A stretch of DNA of 64,000 bases, taken from Bacteroidales bacterium. Lineage in GTDB: Bacteria; Bacteroidota; Bacteroidia; Bacteroidales; TTA-H9. A program made the position numbers and the translations under genes. The stretch covers positions 1-64,000 of the forward strand of contig JAQVCV010000015.1 in assembly GCA_028689615.1 (NCBI GenBank). The letters run 5' to 3'. Positions 32,913-42,117 of this stretch are shown here, piece by piece (within the stretch, counting starts at the first letter, position 1; the number at the start of each line of letters is the position of its first letter). Below the pieces are notes generated by a model. The model had not been told where the DNA came from. It was given only the letters and a program-made list of their open reading frames with translations, and made no database searches.

Positions 32913-35456
32913 ATGAAGATTTTTCGGCTTTTTTTATGCATTTTGGGTCTCTTTACCACGGCAGTCATGGGGCAAAGCCACCAGGAAACCATACCCATAA
33001 ATGGTTTTGAATTTACAAAAGCTGCTGAATCTGCATGGAAACCTGCTACTGTTCCCGGAACAATTCACACCGATCTTCTTAACCTTCGTCTGATTCCGGA
33101 TCCGTTTATTGGGCAACACGAAGCGGCTGTGCAATGGATCGGTAACCAGACATGGATCTACCGTACCACGTTCAATGCCGACAAACTTGCTGATTTCAAG
33201 CATGTTGAAATCAAGTTTGGAGGGTTAGATACCCACGCCGATGTGCTGATTGATGGCAGGATCGTACTCCAAACCCACAACATGTTCAGGGCTTATTCGT
33301 TGCCACTTACCGAACCGCAACGAAAGGGAGATCACCAGTTGGAGGTGGTGTTTCATCCCGCGCAAATACACGATTCGCTGGCGGCCATGCGATACCCGAC
33401 ACGCTTGCCCGATAACCGCACCTTCAGCCGGAAAGCCGGTTACCACTATGGATGGGACTGGGGTCCGAAACTGGTAACCTGTGGCATCACGGCGCCTGTG
33501 ACCCTTGAGGGGTGGAACATCTTCAAGCTAAAATCTGTTCAGGTGCGCACCATCAGCGCAACCAACGAAAATGCTATACTCCAGGCCGAAGTGGAGGTAT
33601 TTGCCAATGAGCCACGAGAAATCGAGATAAAAGGAACCGTTGCGGAAACAGGAACCACCGTAGAAAAGAAAGCAAAATTAAACCCTGGCAACAACACCCT
33701 GGTTCTCCCATTCCAGATTCAAGATCCCAACTTGTGGTGGCCGCGTGGTCATGGCCGACAAGCACTGTATCATCTCAACCTGCTGATTGACAACCAACCT
33801 GTGACAAAACCTCACCCTTTTGGAATCAGAAAGGTTGAACTGGTTCAAAAACCCGACGACCACGGAACCTCATTCGCCTTCAAGATCAACGGGAAACTAA
33901 TCTATGCAAAAGGGGCCAACTACATCCCGCAAGACAATTTCATCACCCGGCCTGGTTACTCACAATACCACCGACTGCTGACAGACGCTGCCCACCAGGG
34001 TTTCAACATGTTGCGCGTGTGGGGCGGGGGTATCTACGAACGCGACTGCTTCTACAACCTGTGCGACTCGCTGGGGTTGATGGTCTGGCAGGATTTCATG
34101 TTTGCCTGCTATTTTGTGCCAGCTACTCCCGAGATGGTTAACGAAATATCGATGGAAGCTGACTACCAGATACGCAGACTGCGGCCGCACCCCTCTGTTG
34201 TAATGTGGTGTGGCAACAACGAAATTGACGAGGCATGGCACAACTGGGGCTATCAGAAACTCTACGGATACACAGCTTCCGATACGGCCACGGTATGGGG
34301 CGACTACCAAAAAATATTCAATCAATTGATTCCTCGGTTGCTCGAAAAACTCGACCCCGATCGACCCTATTGGCCATCGTCGCCGCAGTATGGATGGGGA
34401 CGAGCCGAAAGCCTTGCCCATGGCGATATGCACTACTGGGGAGTGTGGTGGGGTAACCAGCCGTTTGAGGTTTACCGCCAAAAAACAGGCCGGTTTATGA
34501 GCGAATACGGCTTTCAAAGCTATCCGCACCCGGCTACTATAAGCCAATGGGCCGGAGATCGCGAAAACCTTAACAGCGAAAACCCTCTGATCAAAGCTCA
34601 CCAAAAACATCCAACTGGTGCGGCAACCATCGAAACCTATCTGGCCCGCGAGTTCGCGATTCCGCAGGATTTCGACCACTACGTTTACCTCAGCCAGGTG
34701 CTTCAGGCAAAGGGGATGGCAGTAGCCATTGAAACACACCGCATAGATGCCCCACGATGCATGGGAACCCTTTTTTGGCAACTCAACGATTGCTGGCCCG
34801 TGACTTCGTGGTCGGCCACCGACTATTACCAACGTCCGAAAGCCTTTTTCCACCACCTTAAACGACTCTTCGCCCCGGTGCTGATAGCTGCTCATCTACA
34901 ATCAGACACCCTAAGCGTGAGAGCTGTAACCGACAGCGCCGACCTGGATAAACTTTCCGCGACACTTACCCTGGCCGACTACCAGGGAAACAAGCTCATG
35001 ACAAAAGCGTTTGAGTTGAGCCTAAAAAGAAACGAAGGGAAAACCCTGGCAACAATCCCGCTCAAACAACTGTTGCAAAACCGCGAGGTTGATACCACCA
35101 ACATGTTCGTACTAATCGGGTTAAACGATAAAGAAGGCCGAATGCTCAGCCATTGCCGCACACTGCTGTGCAGTCCCAAGAACTTCGCAACCTCCAGCAT
35201 TGCCCTGACCCACACCCTTCAAAAAACCGGCGATAACAGCTTTACACTGACCCTTTCTGCCACAAAACCCGCTTTCGATGTATTCATCAGTACAGAAAAA
35301 GACCCCGAAGCCAGTTTCTCCGACAACTACACCGATGTATTGCCCGGCGTGCCGGTTGAAATAACAATCAAAAGCAAGCTAACGTTGGAAGAACTGCAAA
35401 GCACCCTTGCTACCCGTTGCTGGAACCAGCAAGACGAAACTCAAAAGAGACAATGA
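32913..35456 (+). CDS. GH2 beta-mannosidase-like glycoside hydrolase
   Basis: This 847-residue enzyme starts with a signal peptide (LFLCILGLFTTAVMGQ). The N-terminal sugar-binding domain (about 30-195; TWIYRTTFNADKL, GLDTHADVLIDG), the Ig-like domain and the TIM barrel follow the GH2 mannosidase layout. KGANYIPQDNF and LRVWGGGIYERD mark the barrel. The acid/base is Glu437 in WCGNNEIDEAW and the nucleophile Glu531 in FMSEYGFQSYP. It would remove terminal beta-mannose residues, such as the core mannose of N-glycans or mannan ends, probably in the periplasm. It lacks a sorting domain. The PNGase/SusCD locus lies convergently downstream. Confidence 0.92.
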   Translation: MKIFRLFLCILGLFTTAVMGQSHQETIPINGFEFTKAAESAWKPATVPGTIHTDLLNLRLIPDPFIGQHEAAVQWIGNQTWIYRTTFNADKLADFKHVEIKFGGLDTHADVLIDGRIVLQTHNMFRAYSLPLTEPQRKGDHQLEVVFHPAQIHDSLAAMRYPTRLPDNRTFSRKAGYHYGWDWGPKLVTCGITAPVTLEGWNIFKLKSVQVRTISATNENAILQAEVEVFANEPREIEIKGTVAETGTTVEKKAKLNPGNNTLVLPFQIQDPNLWWPRGHGRQALYHLNLLIDNQPVTKPHPFGIRKVELVQKPDDHGTSFAFKINGKLIYAKGANYIPQDNFITRPGYSQYHRLLTDAAHQGFNMLRVWGGGIYERDCFYNLCDSLGLMVWQDFMFACYFVPATPEMVNEISMEADYQIRRLRPHPSVVMWCGNNEIDEAWHNWGYQKLYGYTASDTATVWGDYQKIFNQLIPRLLEKLDPDRPYWPSSPQYGWGRAESLAHGDMHYWGVWWGNQPFEVYRQKTGRFMSEYGFQSYPHPATISQWAGDRENLNSENPLIKAHQKHPTGAATIETYLAREFAIPQDFDHYVYLSQVLQAKGMAVAIETHRIDAPRCMGTLFWQLNDCWPVTSWSATDYYQRPKAFFHHLKRLFAPVLIAAHLQSDTLSVRAVTDSADLDKLSATLTLADYQGNKLMTKAFELSLKRNEGKTLATIPLKQLLQNREVDTTNMFVLIGLNDKEGRMLSHCRTLLCSPKNFATSSIALTHTLQKTGDNSFTLTLSATKPAFDVFISTEKDPEASFSDNYTDVLPGVPVEITIKSKLTLEELQSTLATRCWNQQDETQKRQ

Positions 35457-35567
35457 ACTGTATTGCCCCCCGAAAACCTATCCGCCAGTTTTCATTTGTC
35501 AAATAAGCAGAAAAGGTTTCTATTAGCAAACACAATTGTTTGACAATTTGGGACCTTATCAACTTTT

Positions 35568-37490
35568 TCAATCGACCTTTTGTACCAGAACACTCCTTTG
35601 GGCAGTATGAACCAGATAAACTCCGGCCGGGAGACCCGACATATTCACGATATGCCTTAGCGCTTGAGCCGAAGTGTACACAATTTGTCCGGTGAAGCTA
35701 TAAACACGCACTTCGGAAGGATTGGAAAGTTGTACTATAAGGGTGGTTTGTACAGGATTTGGATAGAAAACATCAGAACTGGACTGCAACCGCTCAGTGG
35801 ATGTTGAATAATCGACAATCAGGCTAAGGGCCTCACCAGTAGTTTGTCCACAACTGTTCAGAGCATTGCAGCGAAGCACACCTTGACCAACATATTGCCA
35901 GAATATGGTTGCTGTAGTATCGCTTTGGAAAACAATCCCAAGGCTGTCGGGATCCAACACCCACTCATAGGCACCAGCATTATCAACTGTGGGTACCCAA
36001 TAAGAAGAAGAGGGGCTTAAGCGATAATCGACGGTATCTGGTCCTTGAGGCTGAGTGGGTGGCTGGGGCAAAGGGAAAACAGTTATGGAAACTGTATCGC
36101 TTGCCAATCCGATTCCATCCGACACGACCACAGAAAAAAGAGCAGGTGCCATTGGGATTGCTGTTGGATTCTGCTCGCTGCTGTAAAACCCAGGAGGCTC
36201 GCTCGACCATGAATAGGAGTAATTTCCAGACCCATTCATTGGCATGGCTGACAGAAACACCTCTTCGCCTGCACAAACAGCAGTTGGGGAGGCCCCGGCA
36301 TTCACCTCCACAGGCAAGCCATTGATGCTAATATCAACATCATCGTTGGCCGTACATTGCGTATTCAGATCGGTTACTGTGAGTGTAAAGGTTGTAAATG
36401 ACATCAATTGAACGGTAAGCGGATTTTGGATGGTTGGATTGACAAGCTGGGATGAAGGCGACCATTGCCAACTGTAGTTGCCACTTCCAGCCAGCCCACT
36501 ACCATAAAGTGAAGCCTGTGAGCCATAACCAATCAACAAATCCTCTCCGGCATTGGCTTCAAGAGGCCATACGAAGACAGATTGGCTGATGCATGAGGAG
36601 ATACCGCAAACCGATTCAGCCCTAACCTGATAGAGTGTTGACTGCTGGGGAGTTACAACAATCGTGTCGCCAAATCCCACAGGAGAAAGCCCACAACCAT
36701 CGGCATACCAACACCACTGTTCCCCTTCAGCCAAAGGAGGCCCGATCACAGAGAGGCTAACCTGGTTGCCTTTGCAAATTGTATCGCTGGAGATGTTGAT
36801 GGCTACAGGAGCAGAAGGGGCAGTGCTAATTGTAACTACCACAGATTTGCACATCGATGAACCACACGCATTGACAGTTCTTGCATAGTATGTTTGGGTA
36901 GCAATCGGGTTGACAACTACACTACTTCCAAGGCCTACTGGTGTAATGCCGCAACCATCAGAGAACCATTCAACAACATCGCCAGTTCCAACAGAGCCTC
37001 CCCATGCAGAAAGCATCACGGGATTTCCGGCACAGGACACAGATGGGCTGGCCTGGACAGAATCAGGGGCAGAGGGAAGCGGGACAACAACAAATGTAGC
37101 AAAGGCACATGACGAAGTATCACCGGGGCTTTCCCAACGGGCATAATAGGTTGTTGTGACCGCAGGCATGGAAGTTGCCAGCACACTACCTTCTCCAATA
37201 AAAATATTGCCACACCCACTTATGTACCATCGACAAACCTCACCTGAGCCACCATTTGCCTGCAGCATTAAAACATCCTGATTTCCCGCGCATGAAGAAG
37301 GTGGACTCATGGTAACCGATGTAGGAGGAATGGATAACTGACTACCCGAAACAGAAGAAGCATCGTAAAGATACGTGCGAAAAACAGAAGAAACCTCAAC
37401 GCAATGGCCTTCTGCTTTTCCCTTTAAACCCCAAACCGACAAATTTGCCACAACAGCAAAAAGCCAGAAAATTGATGTTTTGTTAATCAT
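35568..37490 (-). CDS. Secreted T9SS protein with repeated Ig-like domains
   Basis: This 640-residue protein begins with a signal peptide (ASIFWLF-type; SIFWLFAVVANLSVWGLKG). Three Ig-like repeats of about 80 residues (60-310) share WxxxGCG, a G-x-G-x-x-V turn, TYYAR-type strands and two or more cysteines. A PKD-like domain (about 320-395; ANAGEDLLIGYGSQASLYG), a second one (400-475) and a bridging domain follow, then a type A sorting domain (YPNPVQTTLIVQL to VLVQKVD). No enzyme motif is seen. It is a likely surface protein. It has its own promoter and lies downstream of the PNGase gene terminator, so it is a separate unit. Confidence 0.83.
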   Translation of the reverse strand: MINKTSIFWLFAVVANLSVWGLKGKAEGHCVEVSSVFRTYLYDASSVSGSQLSIPPTSVTMSPPSSCAGNQDVLMLQANGGSGEVCRWYISGCGNIFIGEGSVLATSMPAVTTTYYARWESPGDTSSCAFATFVVVPLPSAPDSVQASPSVSCAGNPVMLSAWGGSVGTGDVVEWFSDGCGITPVGLGSSVVVNPIATQTYYARTVNACGSSMCKSVVVTISTAPSAPVAINISSDTICKGNQVSLSVIGPPLAEGEQWCWYADGCGLSPVGFGDTIVVTPQQSTLYQVRAESVCGISSCISQSVFVWPLEANAGEDLLIGYGSQASLYGSGLAGSGNYSWQWSPSSQLVNPTIQNPLTVQLMSFTTFTLTVTDLNTQCTANDDVDISINGLPVEVNAGASPTAVCAGEEVFLSAMPMNGSGNYSYSWSSEPPGFYSSEQNPTAIPMAPALFSVVVSDGIGLASDTVSITVFPLPQPPTQPQGPDTVDYRLSPSSSYWVPTVDNAGAYEWVLDPDSLGIVFQSDTTATIFWQYVGQGVLRCNALNSCGQTTGEALSLIVDYSTSTERLQSSSDVFYPNPVQTTLIVQLSNPSEVRVYSFTGQIVYTSAQALRHIVNMSGLPAGVYLVHTAQRSVLVQKVD

Positions 37491-37544
37491 ACGCCCATAT
37501 TTTCGATGTTATTCGATAACTGAAATGTTTCAGACATTCCGCTT

Positions 37545-37575
37545 CAAATGTAACAACAATTACTTAAAAAATCAA
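37545..37575 (-). promoter_or_regulatory. Promoter of the Ig-like T9SS gene
   Basis: On the minus strand TTG (37573-37575), 20 bp, then TACATTTG (37545-37552). The leader to ATG 37490 is about 48 bases. Confidence 0.65.
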
Positions 37576-37700
37576 CAACTTTAATAACCCGTTTTCCCAC
37601 AAAAAAATCAAATATCCACCAATCATGATTAATCCTCAGGAAATACCAAATTCTGACCAAAAAAATGCCCGAATAAAAAACTTCCGACATCCGCACATAC

Positions 37701-37728
37701 AAAACGCTCCCCGATGTTTCGGGGAGCG
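37701..37728 (-). terminator. Terminator of the SusCD-PNGase unit
   Basis: On the minus strand CGCTCCCCG, loop AAACAT, CGGGGAGCG, then TTTTG. The nine-bp stem lies 38 bp after the PNGase-like gene stop. Confidence 0.8.
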
Positions 37729-37766
37729 CTTGGAGCACCAGAGGACTCACAAATCAGACACGCAAC

Positions 37767-40277
37767 TTATTGCAAAACAATTTTATGCGCTTCGGAGAAA
37801 CCATTTCCCTGCAACTGTATGAAATACAAGCCACGGGGAAAGCCAGTAAAATCAATCTGGCGGGTGGAGCCGTCCCACATGAAACTGCTAACCACCTTAC
37901 CCGAAAGGTTATAGACACTAACAACGGCACTTTTTATCTTCATATTTCCGGTTAGCGACAGCTCAATTTTCCCTTTAGTAGGGTTAGGATTGGCGTTGAA
38001 AGCTGCCTCGCGAGCCATCGCAGGCTGATCCTGTCCAACAACAATTATTGGCGAATTGGCAAAAGTAACAATATGAGAAGCAACAATCAGATGAGGGTTG
38101 AACCCGTCATCGCAGTTGGAGCACGTTACGCCGGTAACGCAATCGGGATGGTTGGGGTGGCACAAATCCACGTAGTTTTCGTAGAATTTGTATTGCATCT
38201 CAATATTTCCAGCTGCGACGAATTGGGTCATATCAAAATCGAACCAACGCGCAATGGCTCCCGGGCACCAACCGGCACGGTCGTGATACCAAGTTCCGTT
38301 TTGGGGCTGACAACCATCGGGATTGGGGTTGCAATCCTGCCAGTTGAGCTGGTCGAACTTTTTCACGCCATCAACCCAGATTGAATGCGTAGCGTTGTAG
38401 AATTCAGCCGCGTTGCTGGTGTTCAGTGATCCCCATCCATGACCTGTTGAAACGAGCTTTAGTTTGGCTGCCTCGGTATTGGCCGGGAACTCATAATCAA
38501 ACAACTCAACAGGTTGCAAGTTGGCGTAATCGCCAAACTGATAGGTATCGTTCCACACCTTTTGCATGAAACTGTACTTGTAAGGAGGAGTTCCGGCTTT
38601 ATAAGTAAGGTTAAGATCATACACATAACCATTATCGAGGGTCTCGCAATTTACTCTGAAATCGATTTTTCCACGCAACACCATGGCATAGTCGGTGAGG
38701 TTGATGGTGTGCGAGCAAGCTTTGCCGTAAGGGGTGATGTAGCGGATAATCTCATACCACTCGCCATCGTGGCCACGAGCCTCAATCCAGGCTACACGAT
38801 CCCATTCACCACAACCGCCTGCCGGACACGAAACAGTGAGGGTGGCCATGATGGTATCGAAAGCTGCGAGAAACGAAGGGAGCTCAGCCGTAACAACTTT
38901 TGAATTGTTGGCAGTGTTGATCAGAACATCCTGCACAGCAATCACATCCATGTTGGTGGCAGTAGGAGCAATGTTGATGGCCACAGTTTTTGAAGAAACA
39001 GCACCAAAGTTGTTGGTGCTTTGAACCTCAAGCACATAATTGCCATAAGCCGGGGGCGTCCACCAACCGGTGTAATGCCCGTTCCAGTAATTGCGAGCCA
39101 TAATAGTTTGCCCGTTGATGATAAACTTAACATTAGCCACGAAGAACAATTCGGGGTAAGTGATTTCGCTAACAGTAGCCAATTCGAGCGGCGACAGTGA
39201 ACTCATGTAAACATCGCCGGCAAGCGGATGGCGGATGTCGATTTCGGGTACGTGCAACGTGGGGCTCAGTACCATGAATCGTTGGCGAACCGGTGTAGCG
39301 GCGTTGTACTGACCGCCTCCGGCTTGTGTTGCTTCAACGGTCACCAAGCCGGTATCTCCGGACAGAGTAATCAGATTTCCATCGATGGTGGCAGGACCGC
39401 TGATGATGGCAAAACTCACCGGCAAACCTGAAGTGGCTGTTGCTTCAATAGTGAAAGGCTCGCTGGTGGTAAGTTTGTTAGGAATAGGCGGAAAAGCTAT
39501 TGCCTGGAATGAGGGATCGAGTGTTCCAAGAAAGTTGGAGGAGTTTCCGGTGAGGGCAAAGTTGAGCAGGTCGCCATCGCGCGCAGGCGATTCCACCTCT
39601 GAGGTGAGTTTGGTGATTGCTGTGTTGTTGCCTCCTGGAACACCCTGGTTGAATTTGTAATACATCTGCAAACCAGCCTCTGAACCGGTGAGCTCGTTTT
39701 GCATCATGTCCTGGATTTCGGTCTGTGTAAGTCCTTTATTCCAAACCGAAACCTCATCGGCACGGCCTCCAAAATAGAATTGAAAACTACCCACAGGCGA
39801 CTTTCCAATTGCAAAGGGAACTGTACCATCGGTAAGAACACCCGATGCAGCAGCACTCCCTTTTACATTCCCATTGACATAAAGAGTGAGCGTTGACCCG
39901 TTGTAAACCAGCGCCAGGTGTTGCCACACCTGAGGAATTATGGTGTTGGCCGGTCCCACATATTCATGAAAACCGGTGCTGCTGATGTAGCGACACTCCA
40001 GCTTGCCGTCGCCGATTTGGATCATGTAAAACTCCGTAGCTCCGCCACGGAAGCCCATCATCCCCTGACCATACGAAAGGTCGTCGGAAAAAAACCAGCC
40101 GGCCATCGAAACGCCCTGGGTAGAATTAAGAACGTACGACTCGCCATTGGGTGTTGATACCCAGTCGTCAACACGATCGAAATGTAGATACTGGTTGCTC
40201 TGCGACATCAACTGAACCGAGAGGCACAGCATCACAGCCACCATAAAAAACCTGAAAGAGTAAAGCACTTTGTTCAT
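37767..40277 (-). CDS. LamG / PNGase F-type peptide:N-glycanase-like T9SS protein
   Basis: This 836-residue protein has a signal peptide (1-25), a LamG domain (27-215), two Ig-like domains (about 260-435), a PNGase F-type two-jelly-roll domain (445-740) and a T9SS sorting domain (762-836). The last domain matches Elizabethkingia PNGase F in key words: CGEWDRVA, GEWYEIIRYITPYG and DRAGWCPG. The acidic residues Asp493, Glu545 and Glu625 align with PNGase F Asp60, Glu118 and Glu206, the known catalytic trio. It would cleave the glycan-asparagine bond of N-glycoproteins at the cell surface. It sits 172 bp downstream of SusD on the same strand and ends in a terminator. Confidence 0.9.
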   Translation of the reverse strand: MNKVLYSFRFFMVAVMLCLSVQLMSQSNQYLHFDRVDDWVSTPNGESYVLNSTQGVSMAGWFFSDDLSYGQGMMGFRGGATEFYMIQIGDGKLECRYISSTGFHEYVGPANTIIPQVWQHLALVYNGSTLTLYVNGNVKGSAAASGVLTDGTVPFAIGKSPVGSFQFYFGGRADEVSVWNKGLTQTEIQDMMQNELTGSEAGLQMYYKFNQGVPGGNNTAITKLTSEVESPARDGDLLNFALTGNSSNFLGTLDPSFQAIAFPPIPNKLTTSEPFTIEATATSGLPVSFAIISGPATIDGNLITLSGDTGLVTVEATQAGGGQYNAATPVRQRFMVLSPTLHVPEIDIRHPLAGDVYMSSLSPLELATVSEITYPELFFVANVKFIINGQTIMARNYWNGHYTGWWTPPAYGNYVLEVQSTNNFGAVSSKTVAINIAPTATNMDVIAVQDVLINTANNSKVVTAELPSFLAAFDTIMATLTVSCPAGGCGEWDRVAWIEARGHDGEWYEIIRYITPYGKACSHTINLTDYAMVLRGKIDFRVNCETLDNGYVYDLNLTYKAGTPPYKYSFMQKVWNDTYQFGDYANLQPVELFDYEFPANTEAAKLKLVSTGHGWGSLNTSNAAEFYNATHSIWVDGVKKFDQLNWQDCNPNPDGCQPQNGTWYHDRAGWCPGAIARWFDFDMTQFVAAGNIEMQYKFYENYVDLCHPNHPDCVTGVTCSNCDDGFNPHLIVASHIVTFANSPIIVVGQDQPAMAREAAFNANPNPTKGKIELSLTGNMKIKSAVVSVYNLSGKVVSSFMWDGSTRQIDFTGFPRGLYFIQLQGNGFSEAHKIVLQ

Positions 40278-40449
40278 AACTACGATATTTAATTAAACAT
40301 GAGGAGGATTCGGGAAAAAATTGGTTTATAGGTTATTTCTATTTTGGCAAGAACCGGCCTCTTTGCCCCCTCTTGATTTCGCAATCGGGAAGACCAGCCC
40401 TTGGCCTCCAAAACAACCATCAGATTCATCTTTCGTCATACAACACAAA

Positions 40450-42105
40450 TCAATGGCACCACCATATTTTCACATCGGGTGAATCGCCGCCCTGCCGGGC
40501 CCTGGCATCCGACCAGTTTGTTGTGTTGTAAATACTCTCCGACGACGGGTAAGGAAGCCTGAAATGACCAACAGGATTGCCTTCCCTGGGCAACAAAGCT
40601 ACCCGGCGCACCAGGGCATAAGCCTCGGAAGGCTGGCGGAAAGCATCAATCCATCTCTGAGTATAGAGAAACCGGAGCTTCTCTTCGTCGTTCTGGGCAT
40701 TCCACGAGCCAAACACATTAAGTACCGATGAGGCATTCAAATGAGCCGGAATGGAAAGCAGATCGTCGAAACGGGCACCCGACAAAGGCAGGCGTGAATT
40801 ATGAGCCACCTTTGACCACCACTCTATCGAAGAGTTGATGCCATTCATATACTCTATATCAGCCATATCAGGATCCATGGGCACACCAATCCCTCTCAGG
40901 TAAGCTTCGGCCTTCAGATAATGGACCTCGGCACCTGTCATCAGAATGATGGGCATGAAATCTTCGTCGCGAATCACGAAATAGTTGAAATACGAATAAT
41001 TGCAATTTTCGCCTTTGATGGTGAAATTGCCAGGATCGTCGCGGTGTTCACCATAAGGCACGCCACCGGGCATCGGGGTGTTTATCTCAGGAACCTGCGG
41101 GAAAGCCACCCATTGGTTGTCGCCGTTGGGTTCAAAGAAAATATAGGCACGGGGATCAAATATGCCGCTTCCGTCAACGTTGTCGTTGCTCGACATCTGA
41201 TGCCACATATTGGAGCCCATCCGAAGCCATTTGTGCTCGCGAAACGACCAGTTAAGGCTCCAGTTTTCGAAACCCGAAATGGCAGGCCAAATGCAGGCGG
41301 CCTCCAGCACGGGGCTCGTGAAGTCGTAGCCCAATAGCACCGGTTCGTTATTCTGAATGATAGCGGCAATGATTTCACCGGCTTTCTCGGGTTCCTTTTC
41401 CGACATCCGCATGGCATAACGCAACCTCAGCGAGTTAGCAACCTTCTTCCAGGCAAGCATTTCGCCAAAGAAAAGCCTGTCGAACTTCACAAAAGTCTTG
41501 AAAGGTTCTACGGCAGCAGCCGTATCGTTGATCATAGCAGCAGCTTCTTCGAGCGATTGCAGTTGCGAGAGGTAGATATCGCGTTGCCGGTCGTAAGGTG
41601 GATAGAGCTTTTCCAGATCCAAATAACCAAAGCCGGCTTCCGAAAAGGGGATATCGCCAAAGTAATCGGTCATTTTAAAGGTTTTATAGGCCAGCAAAAT
41701 TTTCACCATGGCCTTCATATTGTTCACACCGGCACTTTGAGGATAGGAGGCCAGCCTTCTCTCCAGCTCCCTGATGGCTGGCAAGGTATTGTAGTAGTTT
41801 TTCCACAACTCCTCGGTGCCAATAGAAAAGTTGCCCCAGGCCTCGCTACCGAGGGCTGCTTGCTGGGTTTGTTTGTAGAGAATCTCGTTCCAGATATAAA
41901 ACTGCTCGTTGCCGGTGGGAACCAACGATTCGATCACCCCGTTGAACAGCGAACCGTCGCTGGCAACGGTAAATTTTAGCGGATCGGTATTAATCTCTTC
42001 AAAATCTTTGGTGCAGGCTCCATTCAGCAACAACAACAAACCAAGCGAAACGCCAATGACTGATTGGGCAGCAGATGCAAAATATGTTTGGATGTTTTTT
42101 CTCAT
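40450..42105 (-). CDS. SusD/RagB-family nutrient-binding lipoprotein
   Basis: This 551-residue lipoprotein has a signal and lipobox ending at Cys31 (LLLLLNGACTKDFEEIN). The motif EEINTDP just after the anchor and the TPR-rich helical layout fit the SusD-like group often labelled SusD-like_2. YLKAEAYLRGIG and RWIDAFRQPSEAYALVRR near the C-terminus fit the family. It would sit on the outer leaflet over the SusC channel and bind the substrate. It starts 12 bp after the SusC stop, so the pair is one operon. The ligand is unknown; locus context suggests glycoprotein pieces. Confidence 0.92.
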   Translation of the reverse strand: MRKNIQTYFASAAQSVIGVSLGLLLLLNGACTKDFEEINTDPLKFTVASDGSLFNGVIESLVPTGNEQFYIWNEILYKQTQQAALGSEAWGNFSIGTEELWKNYYNTLPAIRELERRLASYPQSAGVNNMKAMVKILLAYKTFKMTDYFGDIPFSEAGFGYLDLEKLYPPYDRQRDIYLSQLQSLEEAAAMINDTAAAVEPFKTFVKFDRLFFGEMLAWKKVANSLRLRYAMRMSEKEPEKAGEIIAAIIQNNEPVLLGYDFTSPVLEAACIWPAISGFENWSLNWSFREHKWLRMGSNMWHQMSSNDNVDGSGIFDPRAYIFFEPNGDNQWVAFPQVPEINTPMPGGVPYGEHRDDPGNFTIKGENCNYSYFNYFVIRDEDFMPIILMTGAEVHYLKAEAYLRGIGVPMDPDMADIEYMNGINSSIEWWSKVAHNSRLPLSGARFDDLLSIPAHLNASSVLNVFGSWNAQNDEEKLRFLYTQRWIDAFRQPSEAYALVRRVALLPREGNPVGHFRLPYPSSESIYNTTNWSDARARQGGDSPDVKIWWCH

Positions 42106-42117
42106 GACGAATAATGT

